A DNA stretch of 64,000 nt from Bacteroidota bacterium (lineage in GTDB: Bacteria; Bacteroidota; Bacteroidia; Bacteroidales; F082). The notes under the pieces were generated by a model. That model did not search any database. It was not told where the DNA came from and saw only the letters and a list, made by a program, of their open reading frames with translations. Within the stretch, counting starts at the first letter, position 1, and each line of letters opens with the position of its first letter. Both the position numbers and the translations under genes were made by a program. Below are positions 43,477-51,856 of the stretch, in pieces. Where the stretch lies: the NCBI GenBank assembly GCA_023396415.1, contig JAEWWJ010000120.1, positions 10,104 to 74,103 on the forward strand, in the 5' to 3' direction.

Positions 43477-45006
43477 TTATTGTCCGAGAACCGGCAGAAG
43501 GTCCACTTGATTTTGGGGATAAGGCAAATAAGCTTTGCTTTCGGTAAAACTTCTGCCGTCGTAGCTTAACTCATTGGTTTTACCCAACCGTAGCATATCA
43601 TAGTAACGTGTTCCCCATTCCGTAGCCAATTCGGCATATTTTTCAGCCATCACTTGATCCAAGGTAACTCCTGCAAGTGGCGATAAACCAGCTCTTTGTC
43701 TCACGAGGTTTACTGCCTGATCGGCAGTACCGGCGGTGGCAGAAGCCCCTTGTGTTACCGCTTCGGCATACATCAGTAGAATTTCGGCATAACGGATGGC
43801 TGTAAAGTTTTTGTTGGTTCCATAATCGGTTCTTCCTGGTGTAAGTTGGTCTGAGGGCAAATAATGTTTACCGCTGGCAAAAAAGGCACGAGGGTAATCA
43901 TTAATAATGTCGCCCGAACGCGTGGTATTGGAAATCCAAGCCGGTAGGTTAGCATAATTGGGATCTTTCTGAATTTCTTCAATCCCGCGATTGGTAAACA
44001 GAACCGTTGTTTCTAAACGCACCGTTTCGCCTCTGTCGAGCATAAACTTGATGTATTTCAAACTTGGTTCGTAGAAACCCCATCCATCGCCGGCACCGCT
44101 AACCGCTGGTGTCCAGCCTTGAGGGCCAAAGAAAGCGAAAAGGTAACCGTAATTGTCGCCCGAGCCAGTGCCGAGGTCAGAATACTGAAATTCCCAGATG
44201 TTTTCGCTGTTGAGCTTTCCAGGAATTTTGAAGAGGTTATAATAATCAGCCTCAAGGATAAATTTGCCTGAGTTGATGATTTCGCCTGTAGCTTCAGCCA
44301 CTGCTTGATAGTTTTTCAGTTCTAAATTGGCGAGGGCTTTCATGGCCAAAGCGGTATATTTGGTCACTCCACCTGGAACATCGGTGCGTTCGTTAGGGCG
44401 CACTGCCGGTAGGTTTGGAATGGCTTCGCTCATCCAGTCGGAGATTTGCTGCATCACTACTTCTTTGGTAGAAAGGTCGGTAACCAAAAGGGCAGAAGGA
44501 TCAGAGGAGGGTGGGATGATTACGCTGCCCCAAACCCTGCTCAACTGAAACAACCAGAATGATTTCAACACCTTTATTTCGGCAATATACTGATCGCCGA
44601 GGGCCTTGTTGGTAGCTTGCTCTTGGTAAAGGGCCACTTGCTCCATAGCCGTGTTGGCCGAAAGCATATTTTGATAGAAGTTCTGCCAAAGCGAGTTATA
44701 CATCCAATAATCTTTGTTGTAGTTGAAGTTATCGGTTTCGGCAAAGTCTTGCTGGTCGCCCAACCCACCGGCGTTCACATCGTCGCCGCGAACTGAAATC
44801 AATGGAAAACATTCCCATTCGAGCCCATTGAATTCGTGGTAAGTTCCAATTAGGGGGAGGATCATATTGGAGCTGATAGAATAGTCGGTTCCACCTGTAA
44901 ATGATTTGTTTTCAGGTAGTTCATCAACATATTTCTGACATGAGCCGACCCCGGTAGAGATGATTGCCAAAAGGGCAAAAAAGACATATATTTTATTTCT
45001 TTTCAT
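43477..45006 (-). CDS. SusD/RagB-family nutrient-binding outer membrane lipoprotein
   Basis: This 509-residue lipoprotein has its lipobox Cys in GVGSC (near residue 23). It shows the SusD family order: helical TPR-like N-terminal part (QLSRVWGSVIIPPSS), KYTALAMKALANLELKNYQAVAEAT in the middle, and the C-terminal FTAIRYAEILLMYAEAVTQ, QAVNLVRQRAGL and EKYAELATEWGTRYYDMLRLG blocks. It forms the lid on the SusC barrel. It starts 20 bases after susC ends. Confidence 0.95.
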   Translation of the reverse strand: MKRNKIYVFFALLAIISTGVGSCQKYVDELPENKSFTGGTDYSISSNMILPLIGTYHEFNGLEWECFPLISVRGDDVNAGGLGDQQDFAETDNFNYNKDYWMYNSLWQNFYQNMLSANTAMEQVALYQEQATNKALGDQYIAEIKVLKSFWLFQLSRVWGSVIIPPSSDPSALLVTDLSTKEVVMQQISDWMSEAIPNLPAVRPNERTDVPGGVTKYTALAMKALANLELKNYQAVAEATGEIINSGKFILEADYYNLFKIPGKLNSENIWEFQYSDLGTGSGDNYGYLFAFFGPQGWTPAVSGAGDGWGFYEPSLKYIKFMLDRGETVRLETTVLFTNRGIEEIQKDPNYANLPAWISNTTRSGDIINDYPRAFFASGKHYLPSDQLTPGRTDYGTNKNFTAIRYAEILLMYAEAVTQGASATAGTADQAVNLVRQRAGLSPLAGVTLDQVMAEKYAELATEWGTRYYDMLRLGKTNELSYDGRSFTESKAYLPYPQNQVDLLPVLGQ

Positions 45007-45026
45007 GGTATTTTAGTTTTAGGGGT

Positions 45027-48000
45027 TTAGAATTTAACATTCAGTCCGATGGTGTAAACAGCAGCTACAGGATAGGTTTGTGAATCCCATCCGTCGGCTA
45101 CTTCCGGAGTAAATCCGTTGTATTGGAAGAGGGTAAGCGGACGCTCAGCCGTAAATGTAATGCGGGTTTGAGGGAAATGACCGCTCAACCATTGTTTGTT
45201 GTTAAGGGTGTAGCCAATTTGCACATTTTGAATCCTAAAGAAGGCGCCATCTTCAACAAAATAATCGCTCATTTTTTGGTTCCAACCTTTGCGCAAGCCT
45301 TTCGATGAGGGGTATTTATCAGAAGTTCCTTCGCCATACCAACGGTTTTCGGCCAAATCGGCATCCAGGTTTCCATCGGATGTCCAAATCATCTCCCCAC
45401 GTTTTCTGTTGAGGATTTTATTGCCCATTTGTCCGTAAATGCTCACGCTGGCATCAAAGTTCATGTATTTGACACCTAAATTGGCACCATACATGAAATT
45501 AGGGAAGTATGATCCTAAAAGAACGCGGTCGTCATCGTCAATTTTCTTGTCATTGTTTTGGTCTTTGTATTTGAAATCGCCCGGCTCAAGTCCATTTTCA
45601 ACGGCTACGGGATCAGCATCAATTTCGGCTTGGTTTTGATAAACACCTACTACCTCGCGACCATAGAAAGCCATCAAAGGTTCGTTGAGGTAGGTGCGTT
45701 GACGAAACTCTGCAGTTCCACCATCAAGGTATTGCTGACCATAAAGGTCAATGGCTTCGTTCTTTAGGGTTGATATATTGGCGCCAATGTTATAGCTAAA
45801 CTTGCTGTTGATTTCGTCGCTCCAGTCCAAAGCCAACTCAAATCCTGAGTTTCTGATCACACCAACAGGTTTCAAAACGCTACCACCTTGTCCGGGGATA
45901 ATCACAGGAATGGCTGCATTTTTAGTGTCGCGGATGTAATAATCAAAATCGGCTGCAAGTCGGTCGTTCAACAAACGTCCGGTGAATCCCACATTGGTTT
46001 CTTCGGTTAACTCCCATTTCAAACTTGAAAAAGTGTTATTGACAATCGTTCCAGAATAAACGATTCCGCCTAGGGTGGTAGTAACTACCGTTGTGGTGAA
46101 AGCCCCGTCGCTGGCCTGAATGCGGTCGTTGCCCAATTGGCCCCAGCTGCCGCGAATTTTCAAAAACTGAATGTAAGGGTTACCTTTTAAGAAAGATTCT
46201 TCCGAAATAACCCAGCCGGCTCCAACAGTTGGAAAATATCCCCACTTTTGTTGGTACTTATTGCTTCCATCTCCACGTAAAGTAGCGTATAACAGATATT
46301 TATCGCTCCAATTGTAGGCCAAGCGTCCAAAGTAAGACATCGCATACTGACGCAATCCATCATCCCAAACAGATTCAGCAGGAATATTGAGGGATTGGTT
46401 GATGTACCATGATTGCTCCATATCGGTAGGGAAATTTTTTCCTTGTGCAGATAGTTTTTGGTATCCTTCATCTTTAAAGGAGGTACCGGCCATCACAGAA
46501 ATGTTGTGGTTGTTGATTTTTTTGTTAAATGTGAGAACGTTGTCCCAAATCTGATTGGTATATAAGGAATAGGTACGGGTGATGGTGGCATCAGGATTTT
46601 GGAAGCTGTTGCCGATAAACCACGGAAGGTTTACCATTCGCTGGTCAATTGTTGAGTAGTTGTAGTTGTATGATGATTTAAATGTCAACATTTGCGGGAT
46701 AATTGTAGCTTCGGCGTAGTAGTTGGCCAAAATCTTCTTGATTTTCATCTTGTCAATGTTGAAATTCATAGCAGGGAAGGGGTTTTGACCGCTTCTGTAG
46801 CCTAAATCCTGCGCATTGGCATAGTTGGTAGGTTTTGCTGTTGTGAGGTTTTCATCGTAAACGGGCATAATGGGAATGGCATAATAAGCATCATTCCAAG
46901 CACTGTTCTGAGGATTGTATTTGGTTGCATTGCTCATGATGAAGTTCCCACCCACTGTTAACCATTTAGTGGCTTTCACATCCAATTTAGTCCGCACATT
47001 CATGCGTTCATATTCGTTACGCATGTTCATAATCCCGTCTTGGAAAAAGTAGTTGCTTCCAACCGAATACCTTATTTTGTCATTTCCACCGGAAAAATCG
47101 AGGCTATGGCTGGTCATTGGTGCCGGACGCAACATTTCTTTGTACCAGTCGGTGTTTACGTCGGGCACATTGGGGTTAATACGGCTGCGGCCATACCGCT
47201 GCATGGCATTCAAGATAAAAGTTTCATCGGCTGGCGATCCGCTTTCGAGTGCCATAATGGTAAATTGTTGCGCATTGGCCATCTTTACAACGTTCTGAGC
47301 TATTTGATAGCCGGTGAATCCACTGTAAACGATTTCGGTTTTTTGGTTGTAGGAACCACTTTTGGTTTCAATCAAAACCACGCCGTTGGCAGCGCGAACA
47401 CCATAAATGGCAGCTGCAGATGCGTCTTTCAGCACCGACATTGTTGCAATATCACTTGGGTTGAGGAAGTCAATGTTGTCGAAAAACATACCATCCACAA
47501 CATAAAGTGGTGATTCATTGCCTCTTCCGGGGAAGGAACCAATTCCACGAATTCTGATGGTTGGCGAATCGCCGGGGCCTCCTCCTGTAACGACCTGTAA
47601 ACCGGCTACTTTGCCTTGTAAGGCTTGCAATGGCTGCGAGGAAGGGGTCTTTACCAAGTCTTCTGACTTGAGGGTAGTGATGGAAGAAGTTAAATCCTTC
47701 ACTTTGGTACTTCCGTATCCAACAACTACAACTTCCTGCAAGGATGTTTTTGCCGGAACCAATTGAATGTTAACCTTATCGGAACTGCCGATAGTAACTT
47801 CAGTGGGCACGTATCCCACAAAACTTACAACAAGGGTGTTCTCATTTGAAGCAAGATTCAAAACGAATTTCCCATCAAAATCGGTAGAGGTGCCTTTGGA
47901 GGTTCCCTTCACCAAAACTGTGGCGCCGGGCAACGACTCATTGGTGGATTGGTCGGTAACAGTTCCGCTGATATTCCTCCCTTGTCCAAAAACTGTAGTT

Positions 48001-48077
48001 ACAGCGAGTGTAAACAACAGGATTAAAGTGCTTTTGTACCAGCTCGAAGCTGGTTTCATAGGTAAACGGTTCTTCAT
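45027..48077 (-). CDS. SusC/RagA-family TonB-linked outer membrane protein
   Basis: This 1016-residue protein has a signal peptide (MKPASSWYKSTLILL.. from codon 7, cut near VFGQ). A carboxypeptidase-like regulatory domain (about 33-115) leads to the SusC-type plug (VVVGYGSTKVKDLTSSI, PLYVVDGMFFDN, AAAIYGVRAANGVVLIETKSG) and a 22-strand barrel ending YTIGLNVKF. It imports oligosaccharides through the outer membrane with TonB energy, paired with the SusD next door. It is first in the PUL; a promoter is likely at 48245-48276. Confidence 0.95.
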   Translation of the reverse strand: MKNRLPMKPASSWYKSTLILLFTLAVTTVFGQGRNISGTVTDQSTNESLPGATVLVKGTSKGTSTDFDGKFVLNLASNENTLVVSFVGYVPTEVTIGSSDKVNIQLVPAKTSLQEVVVVGYGSTKVKDLTSSITTLKSEDLVKTPSSQPLQALQGKVAGLQVVTGGGPGDSPTIRIRGIGSFPGRGNESPLYVVDGMFFDNIDFLNPSDIATMSVLKDASAAAIYGVRAANGVVLIETKSGSYNQKTEIVYSGFTGYQIAQNVVKMANAQQFTIMALESGSPADETFILNAMQRYGRSRINPNVPDVNTDWYKEMLRPAPMTSHSLDFSGGNDKIRYSVGSNYFFQDGIMNMRNEYERMNVRTKLDVKATKWLTVGGNFIMSNATKYNPQNSAWNDAYYAIPIMPVYDENLTTAKPTNYANAQDLGYRSGQNPFPAMNFNIDKMKIKKILANYYAEATIIPQMLTFKSSYNYNYSTIDQRMVNLPWFIGNSFQNPDATITRTYSLYTNQIWDNVLTFNKKINNHNISVMAGTSFKDEGYQKLSAQGKNFPTDMEQSWYINQSLNIPAESVWDDGLRQYAMSYFGRLAYNWSDKYLLYATLRGDGSNKYQQKWGYFPTVGAGWVISEESFLKGNPYIQFLKIRGSWGQLGNDRIQASDGAFTTTVVTTTLGGIVYSGTIVNNTFSSLKWELTEETNVGFTGRLLNDRLAADFDYYIRDTKNAAIPVIIPGQGGSVLKPVGVIRNSGFELALDWSDEINSKFSYNIGANISTLKNEAIDLYGQQYLDGGTAEFRQRTYLNEPLMAFYGREVVGVYQNQAEIDADPVAVENGLEPGDFKYKDQNNDKKIDDDDRVLLGSYFPNFMYGANLGVKYMNFDASVSIYGQMGNKILNRKRGEMIWTSDGNLDADLAENRWYGEGTSDKYPSSKGLRKGWNQKMSDYFVEDGAFFRIQNVQIGYTLNNKQWLSGHFPQTRITFTAERPLTLFQYNGFTPEVADGWDSQTYPVAAVYTIGLNVKF

Positions 48078-48244
48078 AGCATTTTTTTATTGTTTAGTGG
48101 TAGAAAAAAAATAATCTCATTTTAAATGAATGGTTTTTTAATTGCGTGCATCGTTGTTTAAGGCCCTGCTTTCATAGTATTTAACTTGTGATTAATAAAT
48201 GAGTTGATCTAATTAAAAACCTTAAAGTAATAAGTGCTCTTGCA

Positions 48245-48276
48245 CAAAACTAACAAAGCATACGTTTTTTTGTCAA
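48245..48276 (-). promoter_or_regulatory. Candidate promoter of the PUL (susC)
   Basis: On the minus strand TTG (48276-48274) and TAGTTTTG (48252-48245) fit the -33/-7 pattern with a 21-base spacer. This would give a 5' leader of about 160 bases before susC. Confidence 0.45.
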
Positions 48277-48735
48277 TTTTTATTTCCTGCATTTGTTTTG
48301 ACTGTCCATTGTTTACATAATGGTAGAACTATTAAAGGTTTTCGGAACACGAACTTCTCATCTTTTTCTTCAGCGCAAACTGCATCAGAAAAGGATGGGT
48401 GTGTCACCAATGGTTTAAATTTAGGTAACATAAGCGTTGAAGGCAATAAAAATGAACCCAACAACTTTACTTCAAGTTCTTTTTGCAAAATTACGTACCT
48501 CACATTGATTACGTTTTAGTGATAGATTATTTATCTATATAACTTATTTGCAATATCTTATAGATTAACTGAAAGAAAACACTTTGATGCTCTGTTTTTT
48601 TTAAACGAATTGAAAAAATTGCGTGTTGTGCAACAATGTCAAAAAAACACACAAATTTGGCTTGATCGTCTCATAATAATGAGTAGCAAAATCAATAAAT
48701 ATAGGGCATCTTTGGAGGTTAATTCATGGCGCTTT
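48277..48735. other. 459-base AT-rich interval upstream of the PUL
   Basis: Two short frames here (plus 48298-48519, minus 48273-48503) are mutual shadows without coding character. One further -7-like box (TAATTTTG, minus strand, 48493-48486) is present. No regulator gene or clear RNA is seen. Confidence 0.5.
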
Positions 48736-50040
48736 TTATGACTGTTTTGATTCTCGCGATCTATTGATCACTTTTTGCACCAGTAGGCGAATGAACTTCA
48801 GATCTTCTCGATTCAGGAGCAGTTCGCTGCCTTTAGTTTGGGTTGTCTTTTGAAAAACTGACCATTGATAGACAATGGCAGAAAGGTAGGCCAACGAGGT
48901 TGAGCCAGCTGCACCCTCTATTCCAAAAGCTGGTACTAGTATGATTACCGAAGGGACGATGATAAGTAAACCAACGATTGAGGCGTAAAAATTATATTTA
49001 GGGATACCGATACCGGAAAAAAAATGACTGAAAATAGCATTGGCAGAAAGGGCAATCACGCCGGGGCTGAGAAAGATAAAGACGGTTTTAATTTCTCCAA
49101 AATCCTTTCCGAAAAAGTGGGTAAAAAACGAGGTGGGAATGAAAGCGATCATGAGTACACCTAAAAACGTAAGCAAAACGGAAAGCTTTAACAATTGCAA
49201 CGTCAAGACTTTAGCGTATTGCTTATCATTTGAATTGCTGATGGCCGACATTTGCACCAAAGCAATGCTTTGACCAATAATGCGCAGGCCTTCAGTAACT
49301 TGGGTTCCTGAATGATACACACCTAAGGCTCCAAATCCTGAGATATTCCGGATAAAATAAAAACCAAGTCGTTTATTGAGTAAATGCGTGATACTCGAAA
49401 GTTGTGTCATCAACCCAAAGTGTAGCATCTCTTTAAGTGTAGCATTTTCTTTGATGGAATCGTGGCGTAAAACATTGATAATCATTACTAATCCTAACAA
49501 AAATGTGATCAAATAGGAAACATACATTGCTCCAACGAAAGCAGTTTCATCGCGTTGGTTCAAGATAAAAATGAAATACGACATGGCAAGTAGCATGGCA
49601 ACCATTTGAACGACAAACAGAGAATTGAATACCAAAATATTCCCTTTTCCAAGCAAAACATTGATAATGAATCCATTAAAACTCGCTATTAGAACCAAAA
49701 CCAATATATGGATTGCATATCCGGTGGGGACAATGATGCTAAAAAATTCAGGAAATGCTTGTAAAGCCATGAATATCAATCCCAAAGCTGCAACGATCAT
49801 CACCGACCATACAATTGAGATGAGCAGCAGGCTCGAAACTTTTCTTCGCGGAGTGAAATAAACTATGGCGTTTCCGGCCATGTCGGCAACCAACAAAATC
49901 AATGAAATATCCAACAGAATGATTCCAGACAAGCCCCAAGCAGTGCTGCCTAAATAATTAGTAGCCAGCCACAACAAAAAAAAGTTTGCAGCAGCATTGA
50001 AAACGCGAGTGGCCGATGTTCCGATGATTTTTTTAAGCAT
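48736..50040 (-). CDS. Polysaccharide/oligosaccharide flippase (Wzx-like)
   Basis: This 434-residue membrane protein has about 12-14 helices of the MOP superfamily: LKKIIGTSATRVFNAAANFFLLWLATNYLG at the start, YHSGTQVTEGLRIIGQSIALVQM in the middle, and a second half ending in a basic cytosolic tail. Such proteins flip lipid-linked glycans across the inner membrane. The start overlaps the stop of the preceding gene by one base (TAATG), so the two are coupled and probably act in the same glycan pathway. Confidence 0.85.
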   Translation of the reverse strand: MLKKIIGTSATRVFNAAANFFLLWLATNYLGSTAWGLSGIILLDISLILLVADMAGNAIVYFTPRRKVSSLLLISIVWSVMIVAALGLIFMALQAFPEFFSIIVPTGYAIHILVLVLIASFNGFIINVLLGKGNILVFNSLFVVQMVAMLLAMSYFIFILNQRDETAFVGAMYVSYLITFLLGLVMIINVLRHDSIKENATLKEMLHFGLMTQLSSITHLLNKRLGFYFIRNISGFGALGVYHSGTQVTEGLRIIGQSIALVQMSAISNSNDKQYAKVLTLQLLKLSVLLTFLGVLMIAFIPTSFFTHFFGKDFGEIKTVFIFLSPGVIALSANAIFSHFFSGIGIPKYNFYASIVGLLIIVPSVIILVPAFGIEGAAGSTSLAYLSAIVYQWSVFQKTTQTKGSELLLNREDLKFIRLLVQKVINRSRESKQS

Positions 50041-51731
50041 TATCGCAACTTTAGTCTTTGGTTCAACTGATGCTTAAAGCCATAAAATGTTGTTGTATAA
50101 CGCTTTCCATCAATGGCAATCACGTTTGAGCTAAAATTTAATGTATGCAAACCATTGGAATAGTTCGACATAGGATGGTTTTCAAACCGATTGACAATTT
50201 CCTCTTCAAACGTAGTGGGGCTTAAGTGAATGACTTGGCAAAGATTGATAGCCCTTCCGTAATGCAAACTACAATCTTGAGTGGGCCTAAAAAGTTGCCC
50301 GTTTTTTACAAAAGGCATTCCGGCGTTGCGTGCGCTCCGAATATCTGTTTTCACCGGGTTGTTGGCGTGAGGGACATAATTTCCAAAAGGCTGGTCGGAA
50401 TAAAAAGCATACAAATGCACGCTCGGCAAAGCTTTAGTGGTAAAAAACAACCACCAACGCTGCTTATGCTCAAACAAAATTGGATCAACAGCGTGAAAAC
50501 CTTCCAATAGATTTTGTTTGAAAATCAGTCGCGTGTTTTGGCTGTCATAAGTGTACAATCGAACCGAATTGGACTGGTAACATTCTGGAATACAATAGAT
50601 TGTTTCATTAATTTTTATAACAAACGGAAATGAAAAATGAAGGCGATCATCTAATAAAGGATGGTGCTGCCGAAAGTCCTCACTTTGTTTGAGTGCCACC
50701 AAACTTCCTCTACCTTGCTTATAATCAAAACGTTCTGCAAAAAGCAATATGTCATTTTCATGTTCAAGAACGAAAGGATCAGCGAGATAAACAGATTTTT
50801 CATTCCTTTTGAGCCATTGTATCTTTTCCGATTCAGATGGAAGTAGCTGATCAAGAGTAAAAGCATTGTGAATCAGACCAATATTCCAATCTTCCTGACG
50901 AAATAGAAAATCGAAATGGAAGACGAGTCTCCTCCAAAAGCCCAAAAGAAGAAACTGCGTCATCACAACATTTCCCGGAGGATGAAATATTTTGGCCTTC
51001 GAGAGCGACAAACTTCCAATGGTTTGGTCTTTAATTTGGCGGCACACTTGCAGCGGAAGAAGGCTACTTTCAAAATAAAGCTGATCCAAATGAGAGGCAT
51101 AACAATGATCAATCACTGGAAACCACACTTTCTTCAGAATAAATCCTTTATCTAAAGATTCGGTTAGCTGTTGAAGGATAACGCCATTGCTCGGCTTTTT
51201 GTAAAAGAACTCCCAAAATCCGGGTGGACCGCCTCTTATTTCCTGTTCATCATCGTGATGAAACGACCAAACACCAAAGCGTGCGGCTTGCAGAATCTCT
51301 CCGCGGATAATGTTAAACCCAAATCTTAAAATGAAATCCAGTTGATGGCTTTTAATTTCTTCAAGGCTGTACTGATCAAAATATTGTGCTAGTCCTTTTT
51401 TGTAAGTCACACATCTTAAAACTGTTGTATCAATAAGCTTAGAGCTGATGTCTATACTTTTTTTTGAATCCGGCTTAAAAAAGAACCTGTTCCACACACG
51501 AAACAAGGCCTGGTTAAAAGGATATTCACGGATTTTTTGCACTAAAGATGGCTTTTGGTTCGCCGGATTCCCGTTCATCACAACCAATACAAGTTCATGG
51601 CCATTTTCGAGCAGTAGCTCAATGGTTTTGGACTGCCATGACTCCACAAACGGGCTATTGAGCAACAATCCAAACCTAAAGTTTTGATTGTCATTGTAGA
51701 TGCTAGGAGTGAGTTGAAACTTGGTCGCCAT
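50040..51731 (-). CDS. Formyltransferase-like / GINT-type glycosyltransferase-like fusion protein
   Basis: This 563-residue soluble protein has two parts. Residues about 18-225 resemble the formyl transferase fold (GVWSFHHDDEQEIRGGPPGFWEFF; LTESLDKGFIL). The catalytic His (H158) and Asp (D194) are kept but the usual Asn two before the His is Ser (S156). Residues about 300-555 look like a five-bladed propeller with YLADPFVLEHENDILLFAE, FPFVIKINETIYCIPE and VDPILFEHKQRWWLFFTT, as in 'glucosamine inositolphosphorylceramide transferase family' proteins. It probably modifies or transfers a sugar in surface-glycan assembly. It is co-transcribed with the flippase and divergent from the asparagine synthetase-like gene. 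Confidence 0.75.
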   Translation of the reverse strand: MATKFQLTPSIYNDNQNFRFGLLLNSPFVESWQSKTIELLLENGHELVLVVMNGNPANQKPSLVQKIREYPFNQALFRVWNRFFFKPDSKKSIDISSKLIDTTVLRCVTYKKGLAQYFDQYSLEEIKSHQLDFILRFGFNIIRGEILQAARFGVWSFHHDDEQEIRGGPPGFWEFFYKKPSNGVILQQLTESLDKGFILKKVWFPVIDHCYASHLDQLYFESSLLPLQVCRQIKDQTIGSLSLSKAKIFHPPGNVVMTQFLLLGFWRRLVFHFDFLFRQEDWNIGLIHNAFTLDQLLPSESEKIQWLKRNEKSVYLADPFVLEHENDILLFAERFDYKQGRGSLVALKQSEDFRQHHPLLDDRLHFSFPFVIKINETIYCIPECYQSNSVRLYTYDSQNTRLIFKQNLLEGFHAVDPILFEHKQRWWLFFTTKALPSVHLYAFYSDQPFGNYVPHANNPVKTDIRSARNAGMPFVKNGQLFRPTQDCSLHYGRAINLCQVIHLSPTTFEEEIVNRFENHPMSNYSNGLHTLNFSSNVIAIDGKRYTTTFYGFKHQLNQRLKLR

Positions 51732-51749
51732 GTTAAAAAGCTAAATTGC

Positions 51750-51757
51750 TACCTTTG
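51750..51757 (+). promoter_or_regulatory. Promoter -7 box of the asparagine synthetase-like gene
   Basis: TACCTTTG in the 125-base divergent gap, 99 bases before the ATG at 51857. The minus-strand unit must start in the same gap, though I see no matching box for it. Confidence 0.5.
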
Positions 51758-51856
51758 TAAGCTCAAAAGCTGTTGTTGCAAAAATGTTGCGAAAACGCAA
51801 ATATCCAACATTTTTCCGAACATCTTTTCTCATTATTTATTTATAGTAAAATCACC

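Noticed and set aside
48298..48519. 73-codon frame on the plus strand in the interval between flippase and susC
   Set aside because: No recognisable protein character, overlaps a minus-strand frame of the same length, and no promoter or ribosome site is seen.
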